Origin: Actinomadura sp. NBRC 104412
GTDB taxonomy: Bacteria; Actinomycetota; Actinomycetes; Streptosporangiales; Streptosporangiaceae
Reading direction: 5' to 3'
Assembly: GCF_030269515.1 (NCBI RefSeq)
Contig: NZ_BSTM01000005.1
Location: 102,357-166,356, forward strand
DNA: 64,000 nt
The notes under the pieces were generated by a model. It did no database searches. It saw only the letters and a program-made list of their open reading frames with translations, and was not told where the DNA came from. Below, in pieces: positions 30,868 through 40,317 of this stretch. Position 1 is the stretch's first letter, and every line of letters starts with the position of its first letter. Position numbers and translations under genes: made by a program.

Positions 30868-30988
30868 CGGGACTCCCCCTCCGAAGCGGCCACCGCCCTC
30901 CAACCTACCGACCGATCCTCGCCGTCCGCGGACCGATCCTTGACGCGCGCACCGCCGTCCGGCCCGTCGCGGCGCCTACGCTGAGAAC

Positions 30989-31816
30989 ATGAGTGACGAG
31001 CAGGCTCCCGAGGGTGACCGGACGCGCGACCCGCGGACCCGCCCGGCGTTCCTTCCCCCTCTGGACGAGCAGGGCCGGTACGGGGGGTACCCGCCGCCCC
31101 CGTACCCCACGGGGTACGCGGCGCCGGCGGACCCGGCGGCGCACGGCTCCGCCTGGAACATCGGCGTGATCGTCGCCGGCGCGGTGCTGCTGGTCTCGGC
31201 CTTCCTGCCCTGGGCCCAGGCGCGGATCTCGATCGACCTGTTCGGCCGGGTGCTGACCCGCGACCTGGGCAGCGTGACCGGGCTGGAGGCCGACAACGTG
31301 GTCGTGGCCGTTCCGGTGCTGGCGATGATCTCGATCGCCATGGCGTTCTGGGGGATCATCGGCCGCGACACCCGCAGCTCCGCCTTGGCCGCGATACCGG
31401 GGGCGCTGTCGCTGCTGGTGTGCGGGCTGTTCGTGCTGCGCCTCGACCAGATCAAGGACCGGCTCGCCGCCGAGGAGCTGTCGGTCGGCTACGAGGTCGC
31501 CGTGATCATCGGCTGGTATCTGGCGGTGGCGATGTCGCTGCTGGTCATCGGGTTCAGCCTGGCCCGTCCCCTCACCCGCCGCCTCGCCTCCGTCCGCCCG
31601 CAGGAGGCCGTGCCCGCGTACGCCGCCGCCTTCCCCGCTCCGGACGCCGGCCACGATCCCGCACCCCCGGCGCACAGTGAGGCGCGGCCGGAGGCCCAGC
31701 CGCAGGCGCAGTGGCCGCAGGAGCAGTGGCCACAGGCTCAGCGGCCGCAGGAGCAACCCCAGAAGACCGGTGAGCAGGGGCAGTGGCCCGGCGCTCCGGG
31801 CGCCGGTCAGTCGTAG
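30989..31816 (+). CDS. Four-helix membrane protein with Pro/Gln-rich tails
   Basis: A 275-residue protein of no recognised function. The N-terminal 50 residues are Pro/Tyr-rich and cytoplasmic-looking; four membrane helices follow (NIGVIVAGAVLLVSAFLPWA, VAVPVLAMISIAMAFWGI, LAAIPGALSLLVCGLFVL, VAVIIGWYLAVAMSLLVIGF); the C-terminus is a disordered Pro/Ala/Gln-rich tail with imperfect repeats of AQWPQEQWPQ. A TACGCT -10-like hexamer (30977-30982) sits 6 nt before the ATG, indicating leaderless transcription. The stop codon overlaps the convergent era gene by 10 bp. Confidence 0.75.
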   Translation: MSDEQAPEGDRTRDPRTRPAFLPPLDEQGRYGGYPPPPYPTGYAAPADPAAHGSAWNIGVIVAGAVLLVSAFLPWAQARISIDLFGRVLTRDLGSVTGLEADNVVVAVPVLAMISIAMAFWGIIGRDTRSSALAAIPGALSLLVCGLFVLRLDQIKDRLAAEELSVGYEVAVIIGWYLAVAMSLLVIGFSLARPLTRRLASVRPQEAVPAYAAAFPAPDAGHDPAPPAHSEARPEAQPQAQWPQEQWPQAQRPQEQPQKTGEQGQWPGAPGAGQS

Positions 31817-32730
31817 AAGCCGAGCCTGCGGAGCTGCTTGGGATCGCGCTGCCAGTCCTTGGCGACGCTGACGCGCAGGTCGAGGAAGACCTTCGTGCCC
31901 AGCAGCGCCTCGATCTGGGTACGGGCGCGGGTGCCCACGTCACGCAGCCGGGCGCCCTTGGTGCCGATGATGATCCCCTTCTGGCTGGGGCGCTCGACGA
32001 ACAGGTGCGCGTACACGTCGATGAGGTCGTCGCGGCCCTCCCTGGGGGCCATCTCGTCCACCACCACGGCGATCGAGTGCGGCAGCTCGTCCCGGACGCC
32101 CTCCAGCGCGGCCTCCCTGATCAGTTCGGCGACCAGGATCTGCTCGGGCTCGTCGGTGAGGTCGCCCTCCGGGTAGAGGGGCGGTCCCTCGGGAAGGTGC
32201 CGGATCAGCAGGTCGCCGACCAGCTCGACCTGGAAGCCGCTCCGCGCCGAGCAGGGGACGATGTCGGCGTAGTCCCCCAGCCCGGACACCGCGGCGAGCT
32301 GCTCGGCGACCCGCTCCGGCGGGACCAGGTCGGTCTTGGTGACGATCGCCAGCACGGGTGTCTTCTTCACGTTGGCCAGCTCCCGGGCGATGAACCGGTC
32401 GCCGGGGCCGATGGGCTGGTCGGCGGGCACGCAGAAGCCGATCACGTCCACCTCGGTGAGGGTGGAGCGGACCAGGCTGTCCAGCCGCTCGCCCAGCAGG
32501 GTGCGGGGCTTGTGCAGGCCCGGCGTGTCCACCACGACGAGCTGGGCGTCCGGCCGGTGCACGATGCCGCGGATCGCCCTCCGGGTGGTCTGCGGGCGGC
32601 TGCTGGTGATCGCCACCTTGGTGCCGACCAGGGCGTTCATGAGGGTCGACTTGCCCACGTTGGGCCGCCCGAGGAAACAGGCGAACCCGGACCGGTACCC
32701 CCCGGCGGTCTTCTCTCCCGGCGTCGTCAC
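31807..32730 (-). CDS. era: GTPase Era
   Basis: A 307-residue GTPase needed for 30S ribosome maturation. The G domain has G1 GRPNVGKST, G3 DTPG in VVDTPGLHKP, and G4 TKTD; the C-terminal KH domain contains GIIIGTKGARLRDVGTRAR, which binds the 3' end of 16S rRNA. The GTG at 32730 is chosen by family N-terminus and because GACAAT (32738-32743) lies 7 nt upstream, a leaderless arrangement. Its usual actinobacterial neighbours (corC, ybeY, phoH) are 6 kb away, separated by a regulator and an exporter gene. Confidence 0.95.
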   Translation of the reverse strand: MTTPGEKTAGGYRSGFACFLGRPNVGKSTLMNALVGTKVAITSSRPQTTRRAIRGIVHRPDAQLVVVDTPGLHKPRTLLGERLDSLVRSTLTEVDVIGFCVPADQPIGPGDRFIARELANVKKTPVLAIVTKTDLVPPERVAEQLAAVSGLGDYADIVPCSARSGFQVELVGDLLIRHLPEGPPLYPEGDLTDEPEQILVAELIREAALEGVRDELPHSIAVVVDEMAPREGRDDLIDVYAHLFVERPSQKGIIIGTKGARLRDVGTRARTQIEALLGTKVFLDLRVSVAKDWQRDPKQLRRLGFYD

Positions 32731-32780
32731 AGCATCAATTGTCGCGTACCCGGCGGGACGGATCGTCCGGCGCGGGCATC

Positions 32781-35700
32781 TCAGGCCGCCGGAGTGCCCA
32801 GGGAACGCAGCGCGTCGCGGGCCAGGGCGGACCAGTGCGCGGAGCCGACCCGGTCCGCCACCCCGGCGGCGCGGCGGTAGTGGCCGGCGGCCTCGGCGGG
32901 ACGTTCCAGGAACGCCGCCAGGTCGCCGAGGACGTGCGCGACCGGGCCGTAGGCGACACAGCCGGTCGCGGTCCCGGCGACGCGGTCGCGGTACTCCAGC
33001 AGGTCCTGGTACGTCCGTTCCGCCACGCGGCGGTCGGCGAGCGCGACGGCCCGGCGCCCGCGCAGGCTGAGGAGCAGGTCGTAGAAGTAGTCGTAGCGGA
33101 CGCCCGCGGCGGCGTCCGCGACGACCCGCGCGGCCTCGCCGGGACGCCCGGCGCCGATCAGCGCGAGGCCGTAGATCTCGGCGGTGGCCCCGACGTGCCG
33201 CCAGCGTTCCCACATCCATCGGGCCTCGTCCACCAGTTCGCCCTCGCGGCCCTGCGCGAGCCGCCCGCAGAAGATCCCGAGCATGGCCATGCCGCGCTCG
33301 TTGTTCCAGACGGAGGTGTCCTCGAAGTGCGCCGCGACCGACCAGTAGGCCCGCTCCGCCTCGTCGAAGTCGCCGGTGAGGGCCCGGGTGAGCGGCTCGG
33401 ACCAGCGGGCGATCTTGGCGAGCAGCGGCAGCCCGTACCGCTCGGCCAGCGCGATGCCCTCCCGCTGGTGCCGCCTGCCCGCCTCAAGGTCGAGCATGCC
33501 GATCGCGGCCTCCTGGAGTTGCAGGCGGGCCAGCACCTCGTACAGGCCCAGGCCGTGCTCGGTGGCGATGCCGAGCAGCTCGGTGGCGATGCCGTGCCGC
33601 TGGGTCAGCCCGCCGGCGCGGCGGTAGCTGTTGAGGAACCGGCCGTTGAGGGCGACCGCCAGCAGCTCGGGACGGCCGATCTCGCGCGCCAGCCGGACCG
33701 CCTCGGCGGACGCCTCGTCCCCGCGCTCGTCGCGCTCCCCCTCCAGCTCGATCGCCAGGCTGGTGAGCAGCCGGACCCGCGGCTCGCCCCCCGGCACCTC
33801 CGCCAGCGCCCGCTCGGCGATGTCGACCAGGTCCCAGTCGACCGTGCCGTACTCGCGGTTGGTCCACAGCGTCGGCACGTCGAAGCTGGTGATGACGCGG
33901 CTGATCAGCTCGATGTCGCCCAGCTCGCGGGCCGCGCGCAGGGCACGCCGCCTGCGCTCGCGCCCCTCGGCGACATCGCCCGCCAGCGCCTGCGAGCGGA
34001 TCGCGGCCGACTCCAGCTCAAGCCGGTCACGCAGAGCCTCGCGGCCCTCGCCGCGCATCAGGTCGGCGGCGCGGATCCACAGGTCGGCGGCGACCCGGTG
34101 GGCGAAACGGGCCTCGGCGGCCTCGGCGGCCGGCCGCGCGTACCGGACGGCCCTGGCGGGGTCGGCGCGCGACTCCAGATGGTGGTGGGCGAGGGCGGCG
34201 ACGTCGCCGGGACGGCGGCGTTCGAGCGCGTCCGCGACCCGCCCGTGCAGCCGGGTGCGCCGGGCGCGCGACAGGCCGGTGTACAGGGTGTCCCGGACGA
34301 GGGCATGCGCGAACCCGACCCGTCCAGGGCCCGGCTCGGTCAGCAACCCGGCGGCCAGACCCGCGTCGACCGCGTCCAGGACCGTGTCCTCGTCGCCCCC
34401 CGACACGTCGATGAGAACGTCGAGGTCGGCGTCGCGTCCCACGACCGCCGCGTGCCGCAGGACGTTCTGGACGGGCTCGGCCAGCCCGGCGATGCGGCGC
34501 CGCAGCACGTCGCCCACCCCGGCCGGGACGCGGCGGGCCGCGGCGGACACCCCCTCCGCCTCCAGCAGCCGTGCCGTCTCCCGGGTGAAGAACGGGTTCC
34601 CCCCGGTCCGCTCGGCGATCATCGCCAGCTCGGCGTCCCCGACCTCGACGGCGCAGGTGGCGCGGACCAGCGCGGCCACATCCTCGGCGGCCAGCCCGGT
34701 CAGCTCCAGCCGCAGCGGCTCCCGCCGGGCCAGCGCGGCGAGCGCGTCCGCCAGCCGCTCGGTCGCCTCCGGCGGCCGGAAGGTGCCCACCAACAGGACG
34801 GGACGGTCGCGCAGCCGGTCCGGAAGCGCCGTCAGCAGCGCGAGGGTCTCCTCGTCCGCCCAGTGCAGATCGTCCAGGACGAGCAGCAGCGGCGCGCCGC
34901 CCGCCGCGACCGTGGCCAGGTAGTCGCCGACGGCCAGATGGAGCCGGAACCTGCCGGTGGTCACGTCCGCGCCCTCGCCCGCCGGTGCGGTGTCGGTGAG
35001 CAGCGGGGCGAGCCGTCCCGCCAGGTCGCCGCCGGGCGGGACGGCGGCGGCCAGCCCGCGCAGCAGCTCGGCCCACGGCCAGGCGGCCGGGGCGCCGCCG
35101 GTCTCCGCGGCGCGGCCCCACGCGGCGGTCCAGCCCCGGTCCGCCAGCTCGCCCGCCAGGCGCTCGGCCAGGGCGGTCTTGCCCATGCCCGCGTCGCCGC
35201 CGATCAGGACGAGCCCGCACCGGCCCGCCGCCGCGTCCCGCGCCGCGTCGATCACCCGGTCCAGCTCGTCCCGCCGCCCGACGAACACCGTCCCAGGACG
35301 CGCCGGCCCGCGCCCGCGGGCGATCCGGAGGCGTGGCCGCGGCGCGCCGATGAGGCCCGGGTCCTGGGCGAGGATCCCGGCCTCCAGGCGGCGCAGCTCG
35401 GGCCCGGGATCCACCCCGAGCTCCTCGGCCAGCACCGTCCTCGCACCGCGCAGCGCGGCCAGCGCGTCGCCCTGGCGGCCCGTCCGGTAGAGGGCGAGGG
35501 CCAGCAGCCGCCAGGCTTCCTCGCGCAGCGGATTCGCCGCCGCGTGCGCCTCCAGGTCGGGCACGGCCTCCGCGGCGGCGCCCAGGCGCAGCATCGCCTC
35601 GGCGCGCCGCTCCGTCGCGATGCGCCGCCGCTCGTCCAGGCGGGACGCCTCGGTGACCGCCCACGGCAGGTCGGCGAACTCGGCGTACGCGGGTCCGCGC

Positions 35701-36113
35701 CACTCGTCCAGCGCCGCCTCCGCGCTTTCGCGGGCGCCCGCGGCGTCGTCCGCCGCCAGCCGCTCCGCCGACACGTCGACCAGCGACTCGAACCGCCAGG
35801 CGTCCACATCGTCGTCCACGAGCCGCAGCGCGTACCCCGGAGGCGCGGTGACCAGCACCCGCGCCGGCGTGCGCGGCGGCCGCCCCGGCTCCAGGGCGCG
35901 CCGCAGGTGCGACACGAACGACTGCAACCCCGCCGGGGCGCTGAGCGGCGCCTCCCCCGGCCACAGATCCTCGACCAGGCGGTCGGCCGGGACCATCGCG
36001 CCGCGCGCCGCCACAAGCCTGGCCAGCACCGAACGCTGACGGGGGCCGCCCAGATCGGCGAGGCCCCCGTCCACCCACACCTCGAAGGTGCCCAGTACCC
36101 GCACGCTCGCCAT
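32781..36113 (-). CDS. SARP-family regulator with BTAD, AAA ATPase and TPR regions
   Basis: A 1110-residue multi-domain regulator of the AfsR/large-SARP type. Residues 1-95 form an OmpR-like winged helix (VRVLGTFEVWVDGGLADLGG, RQRSVLARLV); about 96-245 is the bacterial transcriptional activation domain (WRFESLVDVSAERL...); an AAA ATPase follows with Walker A GGDAGMGKT (304-312) and Walker B LLLVLDDLHWADEE near 407; the remaining 500 residues are helical repeats of TPR type. Such proteins activate secondary-metabolite clusters or exporters. The gene lies 81 bp downstream of an MMPL exporter gene in the same direction, its most likely target or partner. No biosynthetic genes are present here. 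Confidence 0.88.
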   Translation of the reverse strand: MASVRVLGTFEVWVDGGLADLGGPRQRSVLARLVAARGAMVPADRLVEDLWPGEAPLSAPAGLQSFVSHLRRALEPGRPPRTPARVLVTAPPGYALRLVDDDVDAWRFESLVDVSAERLAADDAAGARESAEAALDEWRGPAYAEFADLPWAVTEASRLDERRRIATERRAEAMLRLGAAAEAVPDLEAHAAANPLREEAWRLLALALYRTGRQGDALAALRGARTVLAEELGVDPGPELRRLEAGILAQDPGLIGAPRPRLRIARGRGPARPGTVFVGRRDELDRVIDAARDAAAGRCGLVLIGGDAGMGKTALAERLAGELADRGWTAAWGRAAETGGAPAAWPWAELLRGLAAAVPPGGDLAGRLAPLLTDTAPAGEGADVTTGRFRLHLAVGDYLATVAAGGAPLLLVLDDLHWADEETLALLTALPDRLRDRPVLLVGTFRPPEATERLADALAALARREPLRLELTGLAAEDVAALVRATCAVEVGDAELAMIAERTGGNPFFTRETARLLEAEGVSAAARRVPAGVGDVLRRRIAGLAEPVQNVLRHAAVVGRDADLDVLIDVSGGDEDTVLDAVDAGLAAGLLTEPGPGRVGFAHALVRDTLYTGLSRARRTRLHGRVADALERRRPGDVAALAHHHLESRADPARAVRYARPAAEAAEARFAHRVAADLWIRAADLMRGEGREALRDRLELESAAIRSQALAGDVAEGRERRRRALRAARELGDIELISRVITSFDVPTLWTNREYGTVDWDLVDIAERALAEVPGGEPRVRLLTSLAIELEGERDERGDEASAEAVRLAREIGRPELLAVALNGRFLNSYRRAGGLTQRHGIATELLGIATEHGLGLYEVLARLQLQEAAIGMLDLEAGRRHQREGIALAERYGLPLLAKIARWSEPLTRALTGDFDEAERAYWSVAAHFEDTSVWNNERGMAMLGIFCGRLAQGREGELVDEARWMWERWRHVGATAEIYGLALIGAGRPGEAARVVADAAAGVRYDYFYDLLLSLRGRRAVALADRRVAERTYQDLLEYRDRVAGTATGCVAYGPVAHVLGDLAAFLERPAEAAGHYRRAAGVADRVGSAHWSALARDALRSLGTPAA

Positions 36114-36194
36114 GTCCCGGCCAGCCTAAACCGGGACCCTCCCGAACCTTGGCCCACCCTTGGGACAGGAGGCGGGCGCGCACCGCGCCCCAGG

Positions 36195-38324
36195 TCAGGC
36201 CGGGCTCGGCTCGCGCTCCCTCTCCGGGGCCGCCGCGGGCTCGACACCGGCGCCGTGCGGTTCCAGGGTCGGCAGCAGCCGGTCGAGCGGGCGCGGCAGC
36301 CACCAGTTCGCCCGTCCCAGCAGGGCCATCGTGGCCGGGACGAGCACCAGCCGCACCACGGTGGCGTCCAGCGCGACCGCCACCGCCAGGCCCACGCCCA
36401 TCTGCTTGACCACCAGCCCCGGATCCAGCGCGAACCCGAGGAACACCGCCACCATGATCAGCGCGGCGCTGGAGATCACCCGGCCGGTGACGGCCAGTCC
36501 CGTCGACACCGACGCCCGCGCGTTGCCCGTACGCAGCCACTCCTCACGCACCCGCGACAGCAGGAACACCTCGTAGTCCATCGACACGCCGAACAGCACC
36601 GCGAACATCAGCAGCAGGATGAAGCTGGACACCGGCACGCCGTGCGGCAACCCCAGCAGCTCCGCGCCCCACCCCCACTGGAAGATCGCCGTGAGCGCCC
36701 CGTACGCGGCGCCGATCGACAGCAGGTTCATCGCCGCCGCCTTCAACGGCGCCAGCAGCGAACGGAAGACGATCATCAGCATCACGAACGAGGTCGCCAC
36801 CACGACCCCGATCACCGGCCACAGCCGCTCGTCCAGCACCCTGCTGAGATCCACGTACGCGGCGGTCAGCCCGGTGATCTCCGAGCCGGGCGGCAGCACG
36901 TCCGCGCGGACCCGGTCGACCAGGTCCACGACACGCTCGTCCTGCGGGCCATACGCGGGAGTGACCACCACCACCGCGGCGCTCCCGTCCGGCGACACCT
37001 GAGGCGGAGCGACCCCCACAACGCCCTCCGTCGCCGCCAGCCGCGCACGCAGACCGGCGATGTCGGGCGATTCGCGCAGGTCCACCGCCACCAGCAGCGG
37101 ACCGTTCGCGCCCGGCCCGTACGCGTCGGCGACCAGATCGTACGCCTGCCGCGCGGTATTGGACTCCGGCTCGCTACTGGCGTCGCTGGGCCACGTGCGC
37201 ATCCCCAGCGCCGGAGCCGCCAGCGTCAGCATCAGCGCCAGCGCGGCCAGCAGCCACGGCCACGGATGCCGCCCCACATGCTCCGCCCAGCGCCGCACCC
37301 GCGGCGACTCCGCCCGGATCGTGGCGCCCTCCGCCCGGTCACGCCTGCGCAGCACCCTGCGTCCCGCCAACCCCAGAACCGCGGGCAGCAACGTCACCGC
37401 ACCGGCCACCGTCGCGGCCACCACGATCCCCGTCGCGAACCCCATCGTCATGAACACCGGAATCCGCGACAGCACCAGCCCGGACAGCGCCAGCAACACC
37501 GTGAACCCCGCGAACAGCACCGACAGCCCGGCCGTTGCATTGGCACGTCCCGCCGCCTCATGCACGGACAGCCCCTGCGCCAGCCCCTCCCGATGCCTCG
37601 TCAGGATGAACAGCGCGTAGTCGATACCGACACCCAGCCCCGTCATCACCGCCAGCGTCGGAGCCGTCGTCGCCACATTCGCGAACGCCGCCAGGATCGT
37701 GATCCCCAACACCCCGGCGCCGAGCCCCGCCAACGCCACCGCCAGCGGCAACCCCGCCGCCACCACCGAACCGAACGCCAGCAGCAGGATCACCAGCGCG
37801 GCGACCACCCCCACCACCTCGGCGACCCCGTCCGGCGCCGTCACGTTCTCCGGCACCTCCCCGCCGAACTCCACCTGGTTCCCGGCCCGTTCCAGACCGG
37901 CCGTGGCGCCCCGCAACCGCTCCAACGTCTCATCAGGCGCCAGATCGGTGACCAGCACGTCATACCGGACGGTGATCAGCGCGGTGGCCCCGTCCCGGCT
38001 CGGCACCGCCGGCTCCACCACACTCACATGCGGCAGCTTCGCAAGCTCCCGGCGCGCCCCCTCAAGCCCGGCCGGATCCACCCGGCCCTTACCGGCATGC
38101 ACCACCACCCGCGCGTCCGCCCCCGACAACGCCGGGAACCGCTCGGTCAGCAGATCCGCCGCCCGCTGCGACCCCGTACCGGCCAGCGTGTAGTCATCCT
38201 GCAGCGACCCGCCGGCGACACCCGCCACACCGGCCACCGCCCCGATGACCAACACCCAGGCCACAACGAACCGCCAGGGCCGCAACGCCGCGGCCCGCCC
38301 CAGGCGGTAAAGCAATCGAGACAT
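36195..38324 (-). CDS. MMPL-family transporter (RND type)
   Basis: A 709-residue inner-membrane transporter of the MMPL/YdfJ type, with two repeats each comprising one helix, a large extracytoplasmic domain and five further helices. Signature segments include MTGLGVGIDYALFILTRHRE in the first half and LLMFAVLFGVSMDYEVFLLS in the second, carrying the acidic and Tyr residues of the proton relay. Family members export lipids, siderophores or drugs. The ATG at 38324 has GGGGGAA upstream at good spacing. It likely forms a two-gene unit with the SARP regulator downstream. Confidence 0.9.
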   Translation of the reverse strand: MSRLLYRLGRAAALRPWRFVVAWVLVIGAVAGVAGVAGGSLQDDYTLAGTGSQRAADLLTERFPALSGADARVVVHAGKGRVDPAGLEGARRELAKLPHVSVVEPAVPSRDGATALITVRYDVLVTDLAPDETLERLRGATAGLERAGNQVEFGGEVPENVTAPDGVAEVVGVVAALVILLLAFGSVVAAGLPLAVALAGLGAGVLGITILAAFANVATTAPTLAVMTGLGVGIDYALFILTRHREGLAQGLSVHEAAGRANATAGLSVLFAGFTVLLALSGLVLSRIPVFMTMGFATGIVVAATVAGAVTLLPAVLGLAGRRVLRRRDRAEGATIRAESPRVRRWAEHVGRHPWPWLLAALALMLTLAAPALGMRTWPSDASSEPESNTARQAYDLVADAYGPGANGPLLVAVDLRESPDIAGLRARLAATEGVVGVAPPQVSPDGSAAVVVVTPAYGPQDERVVDLVDRVRADVLPPGSEITGLTAAYVDLSRVLDERLWPVIGVVVATSFVMLMIVFRSLLAPLKAAAMNLLSIGAAYGALTAIFQWGWGAELLGLPHGVPVSSFILLLMFAVLFGVSMDYEVFLLSRVREEWLRTGNARASVSTGLAVTGRVISSAALIMVAVFLGFALDPGLVVKQMGVGLAVAVALDATVVRLVLVPATMALLGRANWWLPRPLDRLLPTLEPHGAGVEPAAAPEREREPSPA

Positions 38325-38434
38325 CGATTCCCCCAAAAGAAGCCACCCTTGACGCCCCCACCCTGATCGCTCCCACTTGTCACCAACTTGCGGAGAACTT
38401 GCAGAAGCGCACCATCGTGAGGGCTGTGACATAT

Positions 38435-38494
38435 GTGGGGGGCGACCCCCACACCCCCCGATGCGGGCCCCGACACCCCTCGGGGCCTCGCCCC
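38435..38494. repeat. GC-rich hairpins (REP-like)
   Basis: Two short hairpins in the gap between the MMPL gene and the following gene: gtgggggg/cccccac around cga (38435-38452) and ggggc/gcccc around ctc (38482-38494). They resemble those near osmC/uppS and corC. The gap of about 227 bp holds nothing else recognisable apart from the downstream gene's promoter. Confidence 0.6.
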
Positions 38495-38552
38495 TGCTTG
38501 TCTTTGGGTTGCGGCTCGGTCGGCGCTGCTGGGAGGGCTTTAGGCTGGGGCC

Positions 38553-38885
38553 GTGAGCGAGATGAACCCCGAGGACACCAAGATCATCACCTTGGCCCGC
38601 TCGACCCGTGCCCGCGCCGGTGCCGCCGAGGGAGCCGCGGTACGGGACGAGACCGGCCGCACCTACGCCGCCGCCACCGTGGATTTGCCCTCACTCAAGC
38701 TATCCGCCCTCCAGGTGGCGGTCGCCATGGCCGTGTCCAGCGGCGCCGACGACCTGGAGGCCGCCGCGGTCGTCTCCACCGCCGACACCGTTCGCCCGGA
38801 GGACATCTCCGCCGTCCGCGACCTGGGCCCCAAGGCCCCCATCCTGCTGGCCGCCCAGGACGGAACCCTCAAGAAGACCCTCTGA
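38553..38885 (+). CDS. Cytidine deaminase-like protein lacking zinc ligands
   Basis: A 110-residue protein that aligns with the first half and core of cytidine deaminase (TLARSTRARAGAAEGAAVRD, then GRTYAAATVDLPSLKLSALQ) but the catalytic CAE is replaced by LSA and the PCGxC motif by RPEDI, so none of the three zinc ligands or the proton-shuttling Glu is present. It is therefore unlikely to deaminate cytidine. Related small proteins next to corC/ybeY in actinobacteria are often annotated as cytidine deaminase. A TAGGCT -10-like element (38541-38546) lies 6 nt before the GTG, giving a leaderless mRNA. It is convergent with corC. Confidence 0.75.
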   Translation: MSEMNPEDTKIITLARSTRARAGAAEGAAVRDETGRTYAAATVDLPSLKLSALQVAVAMAVSSGADDLEAAAVVSTADTVRPEDISAVRDLGPKAPILLAAQDGTLKKTL

Positions 38886-38906
38886 GCCGATCCCACAGGA
38901 GACAAG

Positions 38907-39014
38907 GGGGCGTAGCCCCTACTACCCGGGTCAGCGGTCACCGCCGCGAGCTCCCGGGCGAGCGGCGGGGTCCGCTGACCCCGCACCGGGGGGTGTGGGG
39001 GGTCTCTCCCCCAC
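38907..39014. repeat. GC-rich hairpins (REP-like) overlapping the 3' end of corC
   Basis: A ggggc/gcccc hairpin (38907-38919) and a gtggggg/cccccac hairpin (38994-39014) flank further short GC palindromes. The second lies inside the last codons of corC, where it encodes PPTPPGAG. The arms match the elements at 24204-24224 and 38435-38452. Confidence 0.6.
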
Positions 39015-40274
39015 AGTGACCAGCACAGTTCCGATGCGGTTGCGGCGGCCGGCGATGCTTTCGGCTCGTAGGGTCAATCCCGCGACCGTCGCGGTGGAGC
39101 CTTCGATCGGGACGCGGCCCAGGGCGTAGGCGAGGAGGCCGCCGACCGTTTCGACCTCTTCCACGTCGATGTCGACGTCGAACAGTTCGGCGAGGTCCTC
39201 GACGGGGAGGCGGGCCGTGACCCTGGCGGTGGTCCTGGCCTCGTCGAGCCATTCGACCCTGGGGGCCTCGACGTCGTATTCGTCGGCGATCTCGCCCACG
39301 ATCTCCTCGAGGATGTCCTCGATGGTGACGAGGCCGGCGGTGCCCCCGTACTCGTCGATCACGATGGCGAGGTGGATCTGCCGGGCCTGCATCTCGCGGA
39401 GCAGTTCGTCGATGGGTTTGCTGTCGGGGACGTAGGTGGCGGGGCGCATCACGGATTCGACGGTCTCCACGGATTCGCCTTCGCGGTTCTCGTCGCTGCG
39501 CCGGACGATGTCCTTCAGGTACGCGATGCCGACGACGTCGTCCTCGTTCTCGCCGACGACGGGGATCCGGGAGAAGCCGCTGCGCAGGGCGAGTTTCAGC
39601 GCCTGCCGCAGGGTCTTGCCGCGTTCGATGAACACGATGTCGGTGCGCGGCACCATCACTTCGCGGACGAGCGTGTCGCCGAGCTCGAACACCGAGTGGA
39701 TCATTTCCCGCTCGTCGGGTTCGATCAGGCTGCGCTGTTCGGCGAGGTCGACGAGGTCGCGCAGTTCCGCCTCGGACGCGAAGGGGCCTTCGCGGAATCC
39801 CTTGCCGGGGGTGAGGGCGTTGCCGAGGAGGATCAGCAGGCGCGGCAGCGGCCCGAACACGCGGGTGACCGGGTGGATCACGGCGGCGCCGGCGAGCGCC
39901 ACCCGGTCGGCGTGCTGGAGGCCGAGGGTGCGCGGGGCCACCCCGACGACGACATAGCTGACCACGATCATGATCGCGGCGGCGGTGACGTAGGCGCGCC
40001 AGGTCTCGTCCAGCAGGGAGATGCACAGGTCCGCGACGATCACTGTGGCGATCAGCTCGCAGCTGATCCGCAGCAGCAGCACCATGTTGAGGTAGCGGGC
40101 CGGGTCGGCGACCACCTCGGCGAGCCGCTGCGCGCCGCGCCGTTCGGCGCGGACCAGCTCGTCGACCCGTACCCGCGACACGCGTGTCAGCGCCGCCTCG
40201 ATCCCGGCCAGCAGCCCCGCCGTGATCACCAGCCCGACGGCCAGTGCGGGCAGCCAGCCCTGTGCCGAGCTCAT
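38931..40274 (-). CDS. CorC/HlyC-type hemolysin family protein (DUF21-CBS-CorC)
   Basis: A 447-residue membrane protein with a DUF21 domain of three to four helices (about 1-190), a pair of CBS domains (about 205-330: REVMVPRTDIVFIERG, VVGENEDDVVGIAYLKDIV, HLAIVIDEYGGTAGLVTIEDILEEIVGEI) and a C-terminal CorC_HlyC domain (about 345-430). Such proteins are linked to magnesium/cobalt efflux rather than true haemolysis. The C-terminus (PPTPPGAGSADPAARPG...) is encoded by REP-like sequence and is probably a non-conserved extension. It is the last gene of phoH-ybeY-corC, with 43-bp spacing. Confidence 0.9.
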   Translation of the reverse strand: MSSAQGWLPALAVGLVITAGLLAGIEAALTRVSRVRVDELVRAERRGAQRLAEVVADPARYLNMVLLLRISCELIATVIVADLCISLLDETWRAYVTAAAIMIVVSYVVVGVAPRTLGLQHADRVALAGAAVIHPVTRVFGPLPRLLILLGNALTPGKGFREGPFASEAELRDLVDLAEQRSLIEPDEREMIHSVFELGDTLVREVMVPRTDIVFIERGKTLRQALKLALRSGFSRIPVVGENEDDVVGIAYLKDIVRRSDENREGESVETVESVMRPATYVPDSKPIDELLREMQARQIHLAIVIDEYGGTAGLVTIEDILEEIVGEIADEYDVEAPRVEWLDEARTTARVTARLPVEDLAELFDVDIDVEEVETVGGLLAYALGRVPIEGSTATVAGLTLRAESIAGRRNRIGTVLVTVGERPPTPPGAGSADPAARPGARGGDR

Positions 40275-40317
40275 CCCGTTCCCCCGGCGGGCGGGGACGC
40301 CGCCGGGCGCCCTTCGC

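Noticed and set aside
32739-38366. An 1875-codon plus-strand open frame across the SARP and MMPL genes
   Set aside because: It is antisense to two well-supported genes and consists of His/Arg/Gly/Pro-rich low complexity.
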